Shown in pieces: positions 49,121 to 59,799 of a stretch of DNA of 64,000 nucleotides (its first letter is position 1; each line of letters begins with the position of its first letter). The translations under genes were made by a program, and so were the position numbers. This DNA is from Alphaproteobacteria bacterium. GTDB taxonomy: Bacteria > Pseudomonadota > Alphaproteobacteria > SMXP01. The DNA is taken from contig JANQPV010000011.1 in assembly GCA_028285305.1 (NCBI GenBank), positions 38,339 to 102,338 on the forward strand. Reading direction: 5' to 3'. The notes beneath the pieces were generated by a model, which was not told the DNA's origin, ran no database searches, and was given only the letters and a program-made list of their open reading frames with translations.

Positions 49121-50197
49121 CTAACTCGCATCCAACGTACAGTGCAGGACTCTGTCGTCGAAAATGCTTCCAATCAGGACGATATCGCCGGATCTCACAG
49201 AAACACTCGACCCTGACAATTCTTCGCCAAGCGACAGAAATTTAGTTGAGATACTGACTTGTTCACTCTCCAAAAACTCTATCTCGATCACCTGCGAAGG
49301 GGAGAGCTTTTCAGCATCTTGGGCGTGTGACATCAAATCGACAATCTTCGGATGTGCTCCAATCCAGAGGCGCCCGTCGCGGTCGTAGAAGAGATTATCA
49401 AGATTACTTCCCATCGGGATCGCGCTGATCCGGGTGAGGGCATTTGTATTCAACGACCTGCGATAGATATGGAGCTTTTGACCAGTTGTTTCTGCCACGA
49501 AAACGCGCGTACCGTCCCTATTGACAGCGATACCATTCGCGAACACCAAGTCATCTGCCGCGAGATAGAACGTACCATTGTCGTAGTACCCAATCGATCC
49601 GTCCGCCAATCGCAAATATCGTCCGAGCGTTTTTCGCCAATTCGCGCGATGACCGGCATCGTTCGTAAAATAGAACTGGTCTTTGCCCACAACGACCAAA
49701 TCATTGACCGACACCAAAAGGGGGTGCCCACCGATCGATTTCAAATGATTGAGTTGACCATTGCTCATGAGTCGGAACACATCGATTTGGCTCTGATTCG
49801 GTTCCGGGTGGTTGACCACGTACAAATACCGGATCCCGCTCGGATCTTTGAAAAGGCTCAGACCGTGAGGACGAAATTTCTTGGGCGCATTGTTCAATTG
49901 TAACGCCACCGGCTTGGCATCGGGCGACAAGTAGCTCAACAACACGATTGCACCGTTCACGTCGGGGACCAGCGCCGCCCGGCGGCGGTCAAACGATGAA
50001 AAGAGGGCGATTCCTAACTCTTCATCTAAGGCAATGTCCTCCGCACCGACGATTCCTTCTATGGGACGGCACTGTTCCATGTTGACGGCAGAGAGTTTGC
50101 GGAATTGACCAGTTGACCACAGAGTGGCGAACACAAAAACACCAAAGGTCAACACAAGGATCAAAATCATGATCCCGGCAGTGCGCAGAGAATTCAA
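49121..50197 (-). CDS. serum paraoxonase/arylesterase-like protein, membrane-anchored
   Basis: VNDLVVVGKDQFYFTNDAGHR, FANGIAVNRDGTRVFVAET, NLDNLFYDRDGRLWIGAHPK, C-terminal VLIGSIFDDRVLHCTLD, all in PON order; N-terminal hydrophobic anchor. Confidence 0.85.
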   Translation of the reverse strand: MNSLRTAGIMILILVLTFGVFVFATLWSTGQFRKLSAVNMEQCRPIEGIVGAEDIALDEELGIALFSSFDRRRAALVPDVNGAIVLLSYLSPDAKPVALQLNNAPKKFRPHGLSLFKDPSGIRYLYVVNHPEPNQSQIDVFRLMSNGQLNHLKSIGGHPLLVSVNDLVVVGKDQFYFTNDAGHRANWRKTLGRYLRLADGSIGYYDNGTFYLAADDLVFANGIAVNRDGTRVFVAETTGQKLHIYRRSLNTNALTRISAIPMGSNLDNLFYDRDGRLWIGAHPKIVDLMSHAQDAEKLSPSQVIEIEFLESEQVSISTKFLSLGEELSGSSVSVRSGDIVLIGSIFDDRVLHCTLDAS

Positions 50198-50345
50198 TCT
50201 TCAAGTCCTTTAGGTCTTCAGCCAACGAAACGTATTCATTCGCTGGAACCAATCGGCACTCATACAGGGAGTTAAGGTAGTTTAGTGTGACACTCAATTA
50301 GATATCATGTTGTGGACGCCTTCGTCCATAAGCCGCGGGAGAAAC

Positions 50346-52220
50346 CTAAGACGGGATAAGCTCTTGCACCCGCGCTTCTGGATCCGGCGCCGTGCTGCCG
50401 TTTTGATTGAACTGCAGCTCTGCAAACTGGGCGTACAAGCCACTCTGATTAATCAACGACTCGTGGGTACCTTCTGCGACGATCTCGCCGTGGTCCATAA
50501 CCACAATGCGATCTGCCTCCCGCACGGTTGCGAGCCGGTGGGCAATGACGAGTGTGGTCCGGTCCTTCATGATCGCATCAAGAGCGTCTTGAACCAGTCG
50601 TTCGCTTTCCGCGTCCAGGGCGCTGGTTGCTTCATCCAGCAGCAGGATGGGTGCGTCTCGCAATATGGACCGCGCGATGGCCAGGCGCTGCCTTTGACCG
50701 CCGGAAAGCGTCAGCGCCCGTTCTCCCAGATGCGTATCGTAGCCGTCAGGAAGCTTGGCAACGAATTCATCTGCATAGGCCGCTTTGGCGGCTTTCCGCG
50801 CGTCTTCTGCGCTGGCGTCAATCCGGCCATAACGCACATTGTCGATTACAGTCCCTGAAAAGATCGGTGCGCTTTGTTGCACAATGCTCATGCGGCTGCG
50901 CACATCCTTCGGATCGGCAAGTTTGACGTCGATGCCGTCGACCAGAACTTCGCCGGACGAAACGTCATAGAACCGCAACAAGAGCTGGAAAACGGTCGTT
51001 TTCCCGGCCCCGGATGGTCCAACAAGTGCAACCCGTTCTCCCGGTTCGACCTTCAAGCTGAAGTTCCGGAGCGCCGGCGCCTCGGGGCGCGACGGATAAG
51101 CGAACGTGACGTTGCGAAACTCGACTGAACCCAGGGCAGGCTGCGGCAAGGCGAGGGGGCGCTCAGGCGCCCGGATAATCGGTTCAACCGCCAAGAGCTC
51201 CATGAGGCGCTCCGCCGCGCCGGCGGCGCGCTGCACCTCCGACCAGACTTCGCTGAGCATGGCAACGCTCATGGCCAGCCATACGGCATAAATCAAAAAC
51301 TGAAAGAGTTGCCCAATCGACAGAGTACCTGCGAGCACACCTTTGCCGCCCGACCAAAGAACAAAGGCGATGCCTAAAAGACTCAAAAACATCACCAGCG
51401 CAGACATAACGGACCTGGCAACCATGCGCGGAATGGCGATGCGAAATGCGCTTTCGACTGTTTCGTTGTAGCGCCGGCGGTCTTCGTCTTCGTGGGTAAA
51501 CGCCTGCACCGTCTGGATCGCGTTCAGGCTCTCACCCGCGAAGGCGCTTGTGTCCGCGACTCGGTCTTGGCTTCGCCGGGACAAGGTACGCAAAACCCTA
51601 CCGATGAGAATGATCGGAACCAGGATGACAGGGATCAGCAAGAGGACTTGAAGCGAGAGCGTGACGCTGGTCAGGAACATCATAACGAATGCGCCGAGAA
51701 ATCCGACGGAGGTCCGCATTGCAATGGAAGCGCTGGAGCCGACGACGGTTTGAATGAGGGTCGTGTCCGTCGTCAACCGCGACAAAACTTCTCCGGTATG
51801 GGTCTTTTCGTAGAACGCGGGGCTCAACTGCGTAATATGTTCGTACACAGCGCTTCTGATGTCGGCAACGACCCGCTCGCCGATCCACGTAACGAAGAAA
51901 AAGCGCAAGGCTGCCGATACCGCCATGATCAACCCAATGAGGGCAATCCAGCCAAAATAGCGGTCAACATGTTCTATATTGTTTTCGAGAAAGCCCCCAT
52001 CGATGGCGTAGCGCAGCAGGACAGGCAAGGAAAGCTGCGCGCCCGAAGCCAAGAGCAAGAACAGCATAGCCGGAATGAGAAACATCTTGTAACGAAGAAC
52101 AAACGGCAAAAGCCGCAAAAGCGGTCCTAGCCGCTTGCTGCCTTGCCGTTGCGCGAGGTCCCTCTCAAGGTGCGCTTTGAATGCCTCAGTCTGGCGATTT
52201 TCGGCTCCAGTCAAAGCCAA
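50346..52220 (-). CDS. ABC transporter, fused permease/ATPase (exporter type)
   Basis: ERVALVGPSGAGKTTVFQLLLRFYDVSSGEVLVDG; LSGGQRQRLAIARSILRDAPILLLDEATSALD. Confidence 0.96.
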   Translation of the reverse strand: MALTGAENRQTEAFKAHLERDLAQRQGSKRLGPLLRLLPFVLRYKMFLIPAMLFLLLASGAQLSLPVLLRYAIDGGFLENNIEHVDRYFGWIALIGLIMAVSAALRFFFVTWIGERVVADIRSAVYEHITQLSPAFYEKTHTGEVLSRLTTDTTLIQTVVGSSASIAMRTSVGFLGAFVMMFLTSVTLSLQVLLLIPVILVPIILIGRVLRTLSRRSQDRVADTSAFAGESLNAIQTVQAFTHEDEDRRRYNETVESAFRIAIPRMVARSVMSALVMFLSLLGIAFVLWSGGKGVLAGTLSIGQLFQFLIYAVWLAMSVAMLSEVWSEVQRAAGAAERLMELLAVEPIIRAPERPLALPQPALGSVEFRNVTFAYPSRPEAPALRNFSLKVEPGERVALVGPSGAGKTTVFQLLLRFYDVSSGEVLVDGIDVKLADPKDVRSRMSIVQQSAPIFSGTVIDNVRYGRIDASAEDARKAAKAAYADEFVAKLPDGYDTHLGERALTLSGGQRQRLAIARSILRDAPILLLDEATSALDAESERLVQDALDAIMKDRTTLVIAHRLATVREADRIVVMDHGEIVAEGTHESLINQSGLYAQFAELQFNQNGSTAPDPEARVQELIPS

Positions 52221-52424
52221 AGGTCCTTTCAGTCACAAAATCCAAGCCTAACCAGTCTTGGCCTGATATAGACCAGCGTTGGCAAACGGGTTCAAGCGTC
52301 CAATGCTGTTTTCAACTTTGCGCCCTGTTTGCTTGCGATCCTATAAGCGCTTCGCTATAACCCGCCCTTCGGATCAACCGGCCCGCACAAATCGCGCCGG
52401 CAGCAGCACATGGCAAGGCCAGCT

Positions 52425-52649
52425 ATGAAAAAAGACATACATCCAGAATACCATACCATAACCGTAGAAATGACCGATGGGACGACCTTCCAAACAAAAT
52501 CGACTTACGGAGAAGAAGGCGCAACGCTAAAACTCGATATCGATCCGACGACCCATCCGGCCTGGACAGGCGGAAACACGCGATTGGTTGATACGGCCGG
52601 GCGCGTAAGCCGATTCAACAAGAAATATGCTGGCTTCTTAAAGAACTAA
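52425..52649 (+). CDS. rpmE: 50S ribosomal protein L31
   Basis: [50 protein letters not shown]...[13 protein letters not shown]. Confidence 0.97.
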   Translation: MKKDIHPEYHTITVEMTDGTTFQTKSTYGEEGATLKLDIDPTTHPAWTGGNTRLVDTAGRVSRFNKKYAGFLKN

Positions 52650-52674
52650 CCTTCCGCGAAGCCCTGAGGGCGAC

Positions 52675-53853
52675 TTAACTGACCAAGTTCCGCATGGGCT
52701 TTGCCGCCGCACTTTCGGGAAAGACTTTGGTTCTCAAGGCATGATCGCTAATGCCTAGGTGATCCCTTAAGACCCCTTTGAATACACTCCTCAGATCGAT
52801 GGTTGCCTTAAGATCGCGGCCGTCCTGCTGGTCTTGGGGGCTTAGTCCCGGCCACTCAGCGAGCACACGTCCCCCTTGAACAGTGCCGCCGACGATGAAA
52901 GCGGCACCGCCGGTGCCGTGATCCGTCCCCCGGGTTCCGTTGGCGCGTACGGTCCGCCCAAATTCGGTGGCCATGACGACAACGGTCTTGTCCCAGGTTG
53001 GCCCAAGATGCTTTTTGAGTTCACCCACACCCTGGTCCAATTGATTAAGCTTATTGGCGAGTTGACCTTGGCCTTTGCCTTGGTTCGCATGGGTGTCCCA
53101 CCCATTAACTTCCAAGGCCGCAACAGTTGGGCCGCCAGGCGCCGTCAGGAACTTTGCAATCGTTCGTGCCGCAACTTTAAGGTTGGCCACTCGTTTTCCG
53201 CCTTTTCCGCCTGCAACGCTCTCTGCCATTTGATTGGTCTCGATGGCTTTGCTGAGAGCGCCCCCTAGGAGAGGGTCGTTCCGATAGAGATCCATCAGGC
53301 GCATCAGGGTGTCGTCATCCGGATCGGGCAAAGACGAAGGCGCCCAAGAAGAGGTATCGTTAGGGCCGCGCAATATGGTGGGAACCGTTTGGCTGATGGC
53401 CAATCCCGAGTGCCCCGGACCCTTCATTGCACCCAAGGCCCGATTAAGCCATCCATCTTGATACTGATAGGGGCGGGTGCCGCCATTCTCTAGGACGTTT
53501 TGAAGATCAAAATGGGAGCGATTTCGATAGGGCGTAGCGACCGCATGAACGATGGTCAGCTCTTTCTGCTGATAGAGTGTGTGCAGATTGGCCAGTTTCG
53601 CATGCAATCCAAAAAAGCCATCGAGCATTGTTCGGTCCGTGGCAGCATTGTCTAGCACGATGGTACCGCGCGACGAGGCATAGTGCGGGTCACCCATGGG
53701 CGGCACTGCCGCAAGCCCGTCCAGACCGCCACGCAGGATGACCACGACCAGGCGGCGATCGGTTCCGGCTTGCCCGAATGCAAGCTTTCCCAGCGTCAGG
53801 CTGGAAGCAATCGTCGTAGCGGTTCCCAAAAGGAAGTGTCTTCGGCTGGTCAT
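52675..53853 (-). CDS. DUF1501 domain-containing protein (Tat-like leader)
   Basis: MTSRRHFLLGTATTIASSLTLGKLAFGQ; VVVMATEFGRTVRANGTRGTDHGTGGAAFIVGG. Confidence 0.93.
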   Translation of the reverse strand: MTSRRHFLLGTATTIASSLTLGKLAFGQAGTDRRLVVVILRGGLDGLAAVPPMGDPHYASSRGTIVLDNAATDRTMLDGFFGLHAKLANLHTLYQQKELTIVHAVATPYRNRSHFDLQNVLENGGTRPYQYQDGWLNRALGAMKGPGHSGLAISQTVPTILRGPNDTSSWAPSSLPDPDDDTLMRLMDLYRNDPLLGGALSKAIETNQMAESVAGGKGGKRVANLKVAARTIAKFLTAPGGPTVAALEVNGWDTHANQGKGQGQLANKLNQLDQGVGELKKHLGPTWDKTVVVMATEFGRTVRANGTRGTDHGTGGAAFIVGGTVQGGRVLAEWPGLSPQDQQDGRDLKATIDLRSVFKGVLRDHLGISDHALRTKVFPESAAAKPMRNLVS

Positions 53854-53856
53854 GAC

Positions 53857-55251
53857 TTATCTCCTTTGGAACTCGGGGCTCATGACAAAGAGCGTCAGAC
53901 CTTGGGAACCGTCGGCGGCCTGGCTGATGGACGTTTTGGTCGCCATCGACAGCGTATCGCCCAGCGCCCGTTCCGCAATGCGCACAGGATTGATCATCGA
54001 CGGTGCATGCCCGGCAAGCGCATTGGCCCATTCCAGCCTTTTCTCGATCGCATTCGGACCAATCCAATCGGCCGCCGTGTCGGGCCACCCCGCGGGTGAC
54101 GGGGCGGTGAATGGAGCCTGACCCAACAGGGTCAGCATCTCAGTGATCCGCATCTGATCTGTCTCCTTCGTGCCGACGGCGCGAAACGTAGAGAGCACCA
54201 AGTCCGTCGGTGACTTCACCTTCGCCAGCGGGTCGCTCCACGCTGAAGACGACGCGAGCATTTCCTCATACACATCTGGCAGATGTCCGTCCGATGCCAA
54301 AAACTTTCGGGACAGCTTATCGATCAGCTGCCGCGGGGGAGTATCGGATACAAAGTGGCGTACGAGCTTGGTACTGATGAATTTGGCCGTTGAGGGATGC
54401 CGCGACAGATCACGGAAGATGGTGCGGGCTTGGTCCATACCCGCTTCGCTATATCGTTTGCCCATAATGGTCTGTGCACCCGGCTCGTGAACATTCGGCC
54501 GGAAGGAGAACGTTCCCACCTTTGTACCTGCATTCTTCCCGCCGTGCACAGACCAGCCTGTCAGAGCTTTAGCCAGGCTCGTGACATCCTCTTGAGAATA
54601 GCCGCCGTTTACGCCCACCGTGTGCAGTTCCAGCGCTTCGCGCGCCAAGTTTTCGTTCAGCCCCCGCTTTCGCTTCGTCCCGGCGCGCGAATTCGGTCCG
54701 ATGGACTGGGTATTGTCCAAATAGAGCAGCATCGCGGGGTGGGTCATGACCGCCATCAGCATGTCGTAGAACGAGCCAAAGACGTAAGGCCGAATGGCCT
54801 CTCTCTCATAAGCACCTGAAATGAAGCGCAGGGGAAGCTTTTGGGCGGATACAGAAAAGTGATTAGACCAAAAGTGTGTCAGTCGTTCCGCAAACGGCTT
54901 ATCTGTTGTAATGGCGGCGGCGCTTCTCGCCTGCACCTCGGCGACAAAGGGTCCGCGCACTTCCATTTGCATCTGCTTGCGCAGAGTCTTCGTCTGTTGT
55001 TTGTCCCCTTTTTCTTTTGCCTCCTTTATGGCCGCTTTCCGCTCTTTCTGGTCCTGGCGATAGGCCTGAAAACGTTTGAACAGATCTTGAGTCGAGGGGA
55101 GTGATGGGCCCTCAAGGCTCGCCGCTTTGCCAGGAGTGATCTGCTCGGAGAGCCAATCGGGACCATTGGATCCGATCTTCCTCAGGTCACCGGGCCGGGC
55201 ACCATATCCAAATCGATTTGCGGCAATCTCAGCGGAATATTTGACCATGCG
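53857..55251 (-). CDS. DUF1800 domain-containing protein
   Basis: AANRFGYGARPGDL; LTHFWSNHFSV; NENLAREALELHTVGVNGGYSQEDVTSLAKALTGW. Confidence 0.93.
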   Translation of the reverse strand, partial: RMVKYSAEIAANRFGYGARPGDLRKIGSNGPDWLSEQITPGKAASLEGPSLPSTQDLFKRFQAYRQDQKERKAAIKEAKEKGDKQQTKTLRKQMQMEVRGPFVAEVQARSAAAITTDKPFAERLTHFWSNHFSVSAQKLPLRFISGAYEREAIRPYVFGSFYDMLMAVMTHPAMLLYLDNTQSIGPNSRAGTKRKRGLNENLAREALELHTVGVNGGYSQEDVTSLAKALTGWSVHGGKNAGTKVGTFSFRPNVHEPGAQTIMGKRYSEAGMDQARTIFRDLSRHPSTAKFISTKLVRHFVSDTPPRQLIDKLSRKFLASDGHLPDVYEEMLASSSAWSDPLAKVKSPTDLVLSTFRAVGTKETDQMRITEMLTLLGQAPFTAPSPAGWPDTAADWIGPNAIEKRLEWANALAGHAPSMINPVRIAERALGDTLSMATKTSISQAADGSQGLTLFVMSPEFQRR

Positions 55252-55319
55252 TTCCTCTTCAGCGCCAACAAAGATCCTGCGGAAAAATGACAAACGGATT
55301 TAGGAGCCAACTCCGTCGC

Positions 55320-56552
55320 TCATTCCCGGCGCAATGCGACAATGGGATCGAGTTTCGAGGCTTGATGGGCAGGATAGTAGCCAAAAAAGATCCCGACAAA
55401 AGCGGAAAAGCCAAACGCAAGAGCAATGGAAGAAGTCGAGAGGACCGTCGGCCAGTCGGCAAGCTGCGCAATGAGGGACGCGCCCCCGGCGCCCAAAAGG
55501 ATGCCGATGATCCCGCCGACCATCGAGAGAACGACGGCTTCGATGAGAAATTGGAGGCGAATGTCGGTCTCACCGGCCCCCACGGCCAACCGCAGACCGA
55601 TTTCCTTGGTGCGTTCAGCGACGGACACCAGCATAATATTCATGATGCCGATGCCGCCCACCAGCAGGGAGACGGAGGCGATCGCTGCCAGCAGCAGGGT
55701 GAGAATGCGGGTCGTATCGGCGCTCGTCTTCAGAATCTGTTCGAAATTGTGAACACGAAAGTCGTTCTCTTCGGAATCTCTTAGTTTGTGACGCGAGCGG
55801 AGGAGATCCACAATCTGATCTTCGACATAGGTCATCTGCTCCGCATTTTGCACTTTCACCGTGATGGAACTGACTGTATCGCCGGCGAGCGCCCCTTTGC
55901 CAAACAGGCGTTTCTTTGCGGTGGAAAGCGGAATGAAGACAATGTCGTCTTGATCTTGTCCGAACGTACTCTGGCCTTTTTCATTCAGCACACCCACCAC
56001 TTTGAAGGGGATGCGGTTCACCCTGATGCTGGCGCCAACGGCGGTTTCACCGGGAAAGAGATTCTCGGCCACGGTTTTGCCGATCACCGCCACCTTTGTC
56101 GCTCCGCGAACATCCGCATCCGTGAAAGCGGCGCCGAGGTTGAGGCTCCAATCATGGGCGATGAAGCTTGCGGGCGTGACGCCTGACACGCGGCTCTGCC
56201 AATTGTTCGCCTGGGAAACAAGTTGAGCGGCCCCGTCTTGGGCGGGCGCAACCACATCGATCGAGGAGATATTGGCCTCGATTGCGTCCGCATCGCGCCA
56301 GGTGAGAGTTGGCTGCGCACCAGCACCGGAACTGACGCCGCGCATGCGCGTGGCGCCCGGTGTGATCATGATGATGTTCGAGCCCAGGCTTTTGATGAAG
56401 CTGGTCACGTTCTTCTCGGCGCCGGAGCCCACAGATATCATGACCACCACGGAGGCCACCCCAATGACGATGCCCAATGTCGTGAGAATGCTGCGCATGA
56501 TATTTGTGCGCAGAGCAAAAAAAGCCGTGGAGAACGCATCGTCAATTCGCAT
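55320..56552 (-). CDS. MacB-type ABC transporter permease
   Basis: [48 protein letters not shown]-terminal FxtX-type IGLRLAVGAGETDIRLQFLIEAVVLSMVGGIIGILLG. Confidence 0.95.
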   Translation of the reverse strand: MRIDDAFSTAFFALRTNIMRSILTTLGIVIGVASVVVMISVGSGAEKNVTSFIKSLGSNIIMITPGATRMRGVSSGAGAQPTLTWRDADAIEANISSIDVVAPAQDGAAQLVSQANNWQSRVSGVTPASFIAHDWSLNLGAAFTDADVRGATKVAVIGKTVAENLFPGETAVGASIRVNRIPFKVVGVLNEKGQSTFGQDQDDIVFIPLSTAKKRLFGKGALAGDTVSSITVKVQNAEQMTYVEDQIVDLLRSRHKLRDSEENDFRVHNFEQILKTSADTTRILTLLLAAIASVSLLVGGIGIMNIMLVSVAERTKEIGLRLAVGAGETDIRLQFLIEAVVLSMVGGIIGILLGAGGASLIAQLADWPTVLSTSSIALAFGFSAFVGIFFGYYPAHQASKLDPIVALRRE

Positions 56553-57300
56553 GGTGAAGCGCCTTTTCTTTCGCACCTTCCTCATGGATCTTGCCGTCCA
56601 AAATGTGGATGATCCGGTCGGCGTGGTCCGCCACCTCTCGGTCATGAGTGACGATGACGATGGTTCGGCCCCGTTCGTTCAGCCGTGCAAAGAGGCTCAT
56701 AATGTCCTCGCTCGTCTTGCTGTCGAGCGCCCCCGTCGGCTCATCCGCAAAGAGGATCGCGGGATCATTGACCAAGGCACGCGCGATCGCGACGCGTTGC
56801 TGCTGACCGCCCGACAGCTCGGTTGGTTTGTGATGATACCGGTCACTGAGACCAACGGCGTCCAGCGCCTCAAGCGCTCTGGCCTCCCGGTCAACGGGGC
56901 CGTTAGCGGAATAGAGCAAGGGAAGCTCGACGTTCTTCAGGGCAGACGCCTTCGCGAGCAGATTAAACTGCTGAAACACAAAGCCAATCTTTTCGTTGCG
57001 GATCGCGGACAGATCCGATCTCTTCATACCTGACGTATCGATCCCATCACAGACATAGGTTCCCTCGGTAGGCTTATCCAAGCATCCCAAGATGTTCATC
57101 AGTGTCGATTTTCCCGACCCGGACGGCCCCATAATGGCAACGCATTCTCCGTGTGCGATCGAGAGCGAAACGCCGTCAAGCGCCTTTACCGTTTGATCGC
57201 CGAGCTGATAGTATTTCTTCAGGCCAAACGCGGCAATGGCCATTCCTCGCTCAGCCGTCTCGCTGTCCGGCATTGCCGGGGATAGGGCTAAATCCGTCAT
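56542..57300 (-). CDS. MacB/LolD-type ABC transporter ATP-binding protein
   Basis: [72 protein letters not shown]. Confidence 0.95.
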   Translation of the reverse strand: MTDLALSPAMPDSETAERGMAIAAFGLKKYYQLGDQTVKALDGVSLSIAHGECVAIMGPSGSGKSTLMNILGCLDKPTEGTYVCDGIDTSGMKRSDLSAIRNEKIGFVFQQFNLLAKASALKNVELPLLYSANGPVDREARALEALDAVGLSDRYHHKPTELSGGQQQRVAIARALVNDPAILFADEPTGALDSKTSEDIMSLFARLNERGRTIVIVTHDREVADHADRIIHILDGKIHEEGAKEKALHHAN

Positions 57301-58592
57301 CGCATGGGCCGGCGTCCCGGGGAAACCCGGTTCGGTCCTCGGTTCGATCCGACGAGCACTTTGTCTCCTTCCCGAAGAGCACCATCCAAAATTTCCGTGT
57401 AAGTACCGTCGGTTATGCCTATGGAAAGCGGGATCGGCTCGAACTCGTCGTCTTTCGCGAGACGCCATGCGCGCGCCGCGCGGCCGAGAGGAGACGTTGC
57501 GGCGAGAGTGTCAGTGGCGCCCAGCTCCAAAGATCCGCCCACGCCATTTCCTTCAGGTTGTCCACGCCGAAGTTCACTTGTCTCTGGCGGGCGAAACCGG
57601 AGTGCCCGGTTGGGTATACGCAGCACATCGTTCTTAGTCGCCAGAATGATGTTTACGTTCGCGGTCATCCCTGGAAGCAGAAACTCGTTATCGTTGGCCG
57701 CGGAGACGATGACTTTGTACGTGACCACATTTTGCTCGATCTCCGGCGCCTTGCGGATCTGCATGATGGCACCGTCAAAGGTTTCGTCCGGATACGCATC
57801 GACGGTGAAACGCACGGTTTGGTCCGAATGCAATTGCCCGATATCGGCTTCATCCACATTGACCTCGACCTGCATCTCGGAAAGGTCCTGAGCAATCGAA
57901 AAGAGGCGGGGTGTCTGCAGGCTCGCTGCCACGGTCTGGCCGATGGAGACATCTCGCTCGATGATCGTGCCGTTGACCGGGCTGCGGATGAACGTATGGC
58001 CCAGATCCACCTCCGCCCGCTTCAAGGCGGCCTTGCGCTGATCCACTTGTGCCTTGGCCGTCAGGATGCGCGCCTCCGACGAGGCCACTCGTGCCGTGGC
58101 TTGGTCGGCGGTTGCGATAGCGGCATCAAGCTGGGCTTGGGAGACATTGCCCCGTTTCCGAAGATCGCTCGCTCGAACCCGTGCGGCAACGGCTTCGGTG
58201 AGTGTTGCTTTTGCCTCCATGAAGGCCGCGTCGGCCTCTTTCACGCTGGCCTCGGCAATGGCCAGTTCGGCCTTGGCTTGGGCTACATTGGTTTCGAAGG
58301 GAACCGGGTCGATTCGAGCGATGACCTGGCCCGCTTCGACCTCGTCATTGAAATCGGCATAGAGCTGCGTAATGAGGCCGGAGAGCTGGGACCCGACATC
58401 AACGGTGACAAGTGCCGACAGCGTGCCGGTGGCCGACACCGTGCTTTGGATGTCGCCCCGCGTGATTTCGACCTGCGCAAAGTCCTCCTCTCCCGAGTCG
58501 CCTCTGAAAACGAGGAATGTGGCCAAAACCACCGCCCCGATGAGAGTGAAAGAAACAAGTCGATGTCGCTTAACCAGCGCCCAAAGCCGCAT
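57297..58592 (-). CDS. MacA-like periplasmic adaptor (HlyD/RND family)
   Basis: VEITRGDIQSTVSATGTLSALVTVDVGSQLSGLITQLYADFNDEVEAGQVIARIDP; coiled-coil hairpin. Confidence 0.94.
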   Translation of the reverse strand: MRLWALVKRHRLVSFTLIGAVVLATFLVFRGDSGEEDFAQVEITRGDIQSTVSATGTLSALVTVDVGSQLSGLITQLYADFNDEVEAGQVIARIDPVPFETNVAQAKAELAIAEASVKEADAAFMEAKATLTEAVAARVRASDLRKRGNVSQAQLDAAIATADQATARVASSEARILTAKAQVDQRKAALKRAEVDLGHTFIRSPVNGTIIERDVSIGQTVAASLQTPRLFSIAQDLSEMQVEVNVDEADIGQLHSDQTVRFTVDAYPDETFDGAIMQIRKAPEIEQNVVTYKVIVSAANDNEFLLPGMTANVNIILATKNDVLRIPNRALRFRPPETSELRRGQPEGNGVGGSLELGATDTLAATSPLGRAARAWRLAKDDEFEPIPLSIGITDGTYTEILDGALREGDKVLVGSNRGPNRVSPGRRPMR

Positions 58593-58689
58593 CCATACCC
58601 CTTTGCGTTTCCAATCTGGTTATTTCTATCACTTACGAATGTAAGCATCTCTCAGGATTAAACGAGCGGGAAGTTCAATTCCGTTGAAG

Positions 58690-59643
58690 TTAACCGTGAT
58701 TGGGAGGGCTCGGTTCGCGCACTGTGCCGGCTCTCCACTGGCTTACGGCAATTCCGGTCAAGATAAGCGCGAGGGCCAACAGACTGCTCAGACCGAAGCT
58801 TTCGCCCAACAACAAGGCGCTCAGCGCCACGGTAATGATCGGCACGATATAGTTGGTAAGCGAAAGAAAGGACGGTCCCGCGGAACGGATCAGCATTAAA
58901 TAGTAAATCGTGGCCAGCCCCGTCGGAAAAACCCCCAAAGCGACCAAGAGTATGAGGGCAGGGACATTGGTGGAGATCTCCATCGGATTGTCCGCCAATA
59001 TCATAACCGGAACGGTAAGCAAAAATGCGCATATGGTAATAGCGCAGGCGCCCGCGATTGGATCGACCTCCGGCATCCGCCGTGCCACGATAGTGTTCAG
59101 TGCATAGCAAAGGGCGGCGCATAACACTGCAAAGTGATAGATGAGCGTTTGGTGCGTCGCGCTTACCCCGCCGCCCAGCGGGTCGAAAAGCACGAACAGC
59201 CCCAAAAACCCAATGCAAAAACCAACGAATTTGGCGAACGTGAGCTTGTCGTCTCGCACGAAGAAATGGGCGAGTACAATTGTGGCAAGCGGCATGAAGG
59301 CGAGCAGAATACCGGCCACCCCCGCATCGATTCGTGTCTGGCCGATCGACATCAGAGAAAAAGGGATCGCATTTCCCAAAAGGCCCAATACCGCAAATGC
59401 CATCCAGGCGTGCGAGATCTGCCTTTGCCCGGGACGGCCCGGCACCGTGACAGGCGGCAAGGATTGGCCGTTGTGGCGCATGAGGCCGTAGAGAACGCCG
59501 ATTGCAATGAGTAAGCGAATGGCCACGGTCGTGATGGGTGGGATCGTCGCGACAACAATCTTGGTCATCAGGACCGCGGAGCTGAAGAGAAGTGCCAATA
59601 TTGCCAGGAGGGCCCAGTCGCCGGCCGGCCGATTCAAAAACAT
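58690..59643 (-). CDS. DMT family (EamA) transporter
   Basis: Ten hydrophobic segments in two EamA-like halves. Confidence 0.9.
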   Translation of the reverse strand: MFLNRPAGDWALLAILALLFSSAVLMTKIVVATIPPITTVAIRLLIAIGVLYGLMRHNGQSLPPVTVPGRPGQRQISHAWMAFAVLGLLGNAIPFSLMSIGQTRIDAGVAGILLAFMPLATIVLAHFFVRDDKLTFAKFVGFCIGFLGLFVLFDPLGGGVSATHQTLIYHFAVLCAALCYALNTIVARRMPEVDPIAGACAITICAFLLTVPVMILADNPMEISTNVPALILLVALGVFPTGLATIYYLMLIRSAGPSFLSLTNYIVPIITVALSALLLGESFGLSSLLALALILTGIAVSQWRAGTVREPSPPNHG

Positions 59644-59710
59644 GGTCCGTTGTCATACATAATCTCGCATGAGGCAAGAACGGCGGAAGCCGCCACAAAA
59701 GGTTTCGTTG

Positions 59711-59790
59711 ACTAGCTCCTCGCGCTCGCGTATAGGGGCGGTGGGCTACGCCTCCCCAACGAGGCGCGCCTATTCTGGAAGGGATAGGAA
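59711..59790 (+). ncRNA. putative serC-motif cis-regulatory leader RNA
   Basis: Immediately upstream of serC-serA; GACTAGCTCCTCGCGCTCGCGTATAGGGGCGGTGGGCTACGCCTCCCCAACGAGGCGCGCCTATTC with CCTCG/CGAGG and GGGG...CCCC pairings; genomic context of the alphaproteobacterial serC motif. Confidence 0.6.
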
Positions 59791-59799
59791 GGAAAATTG

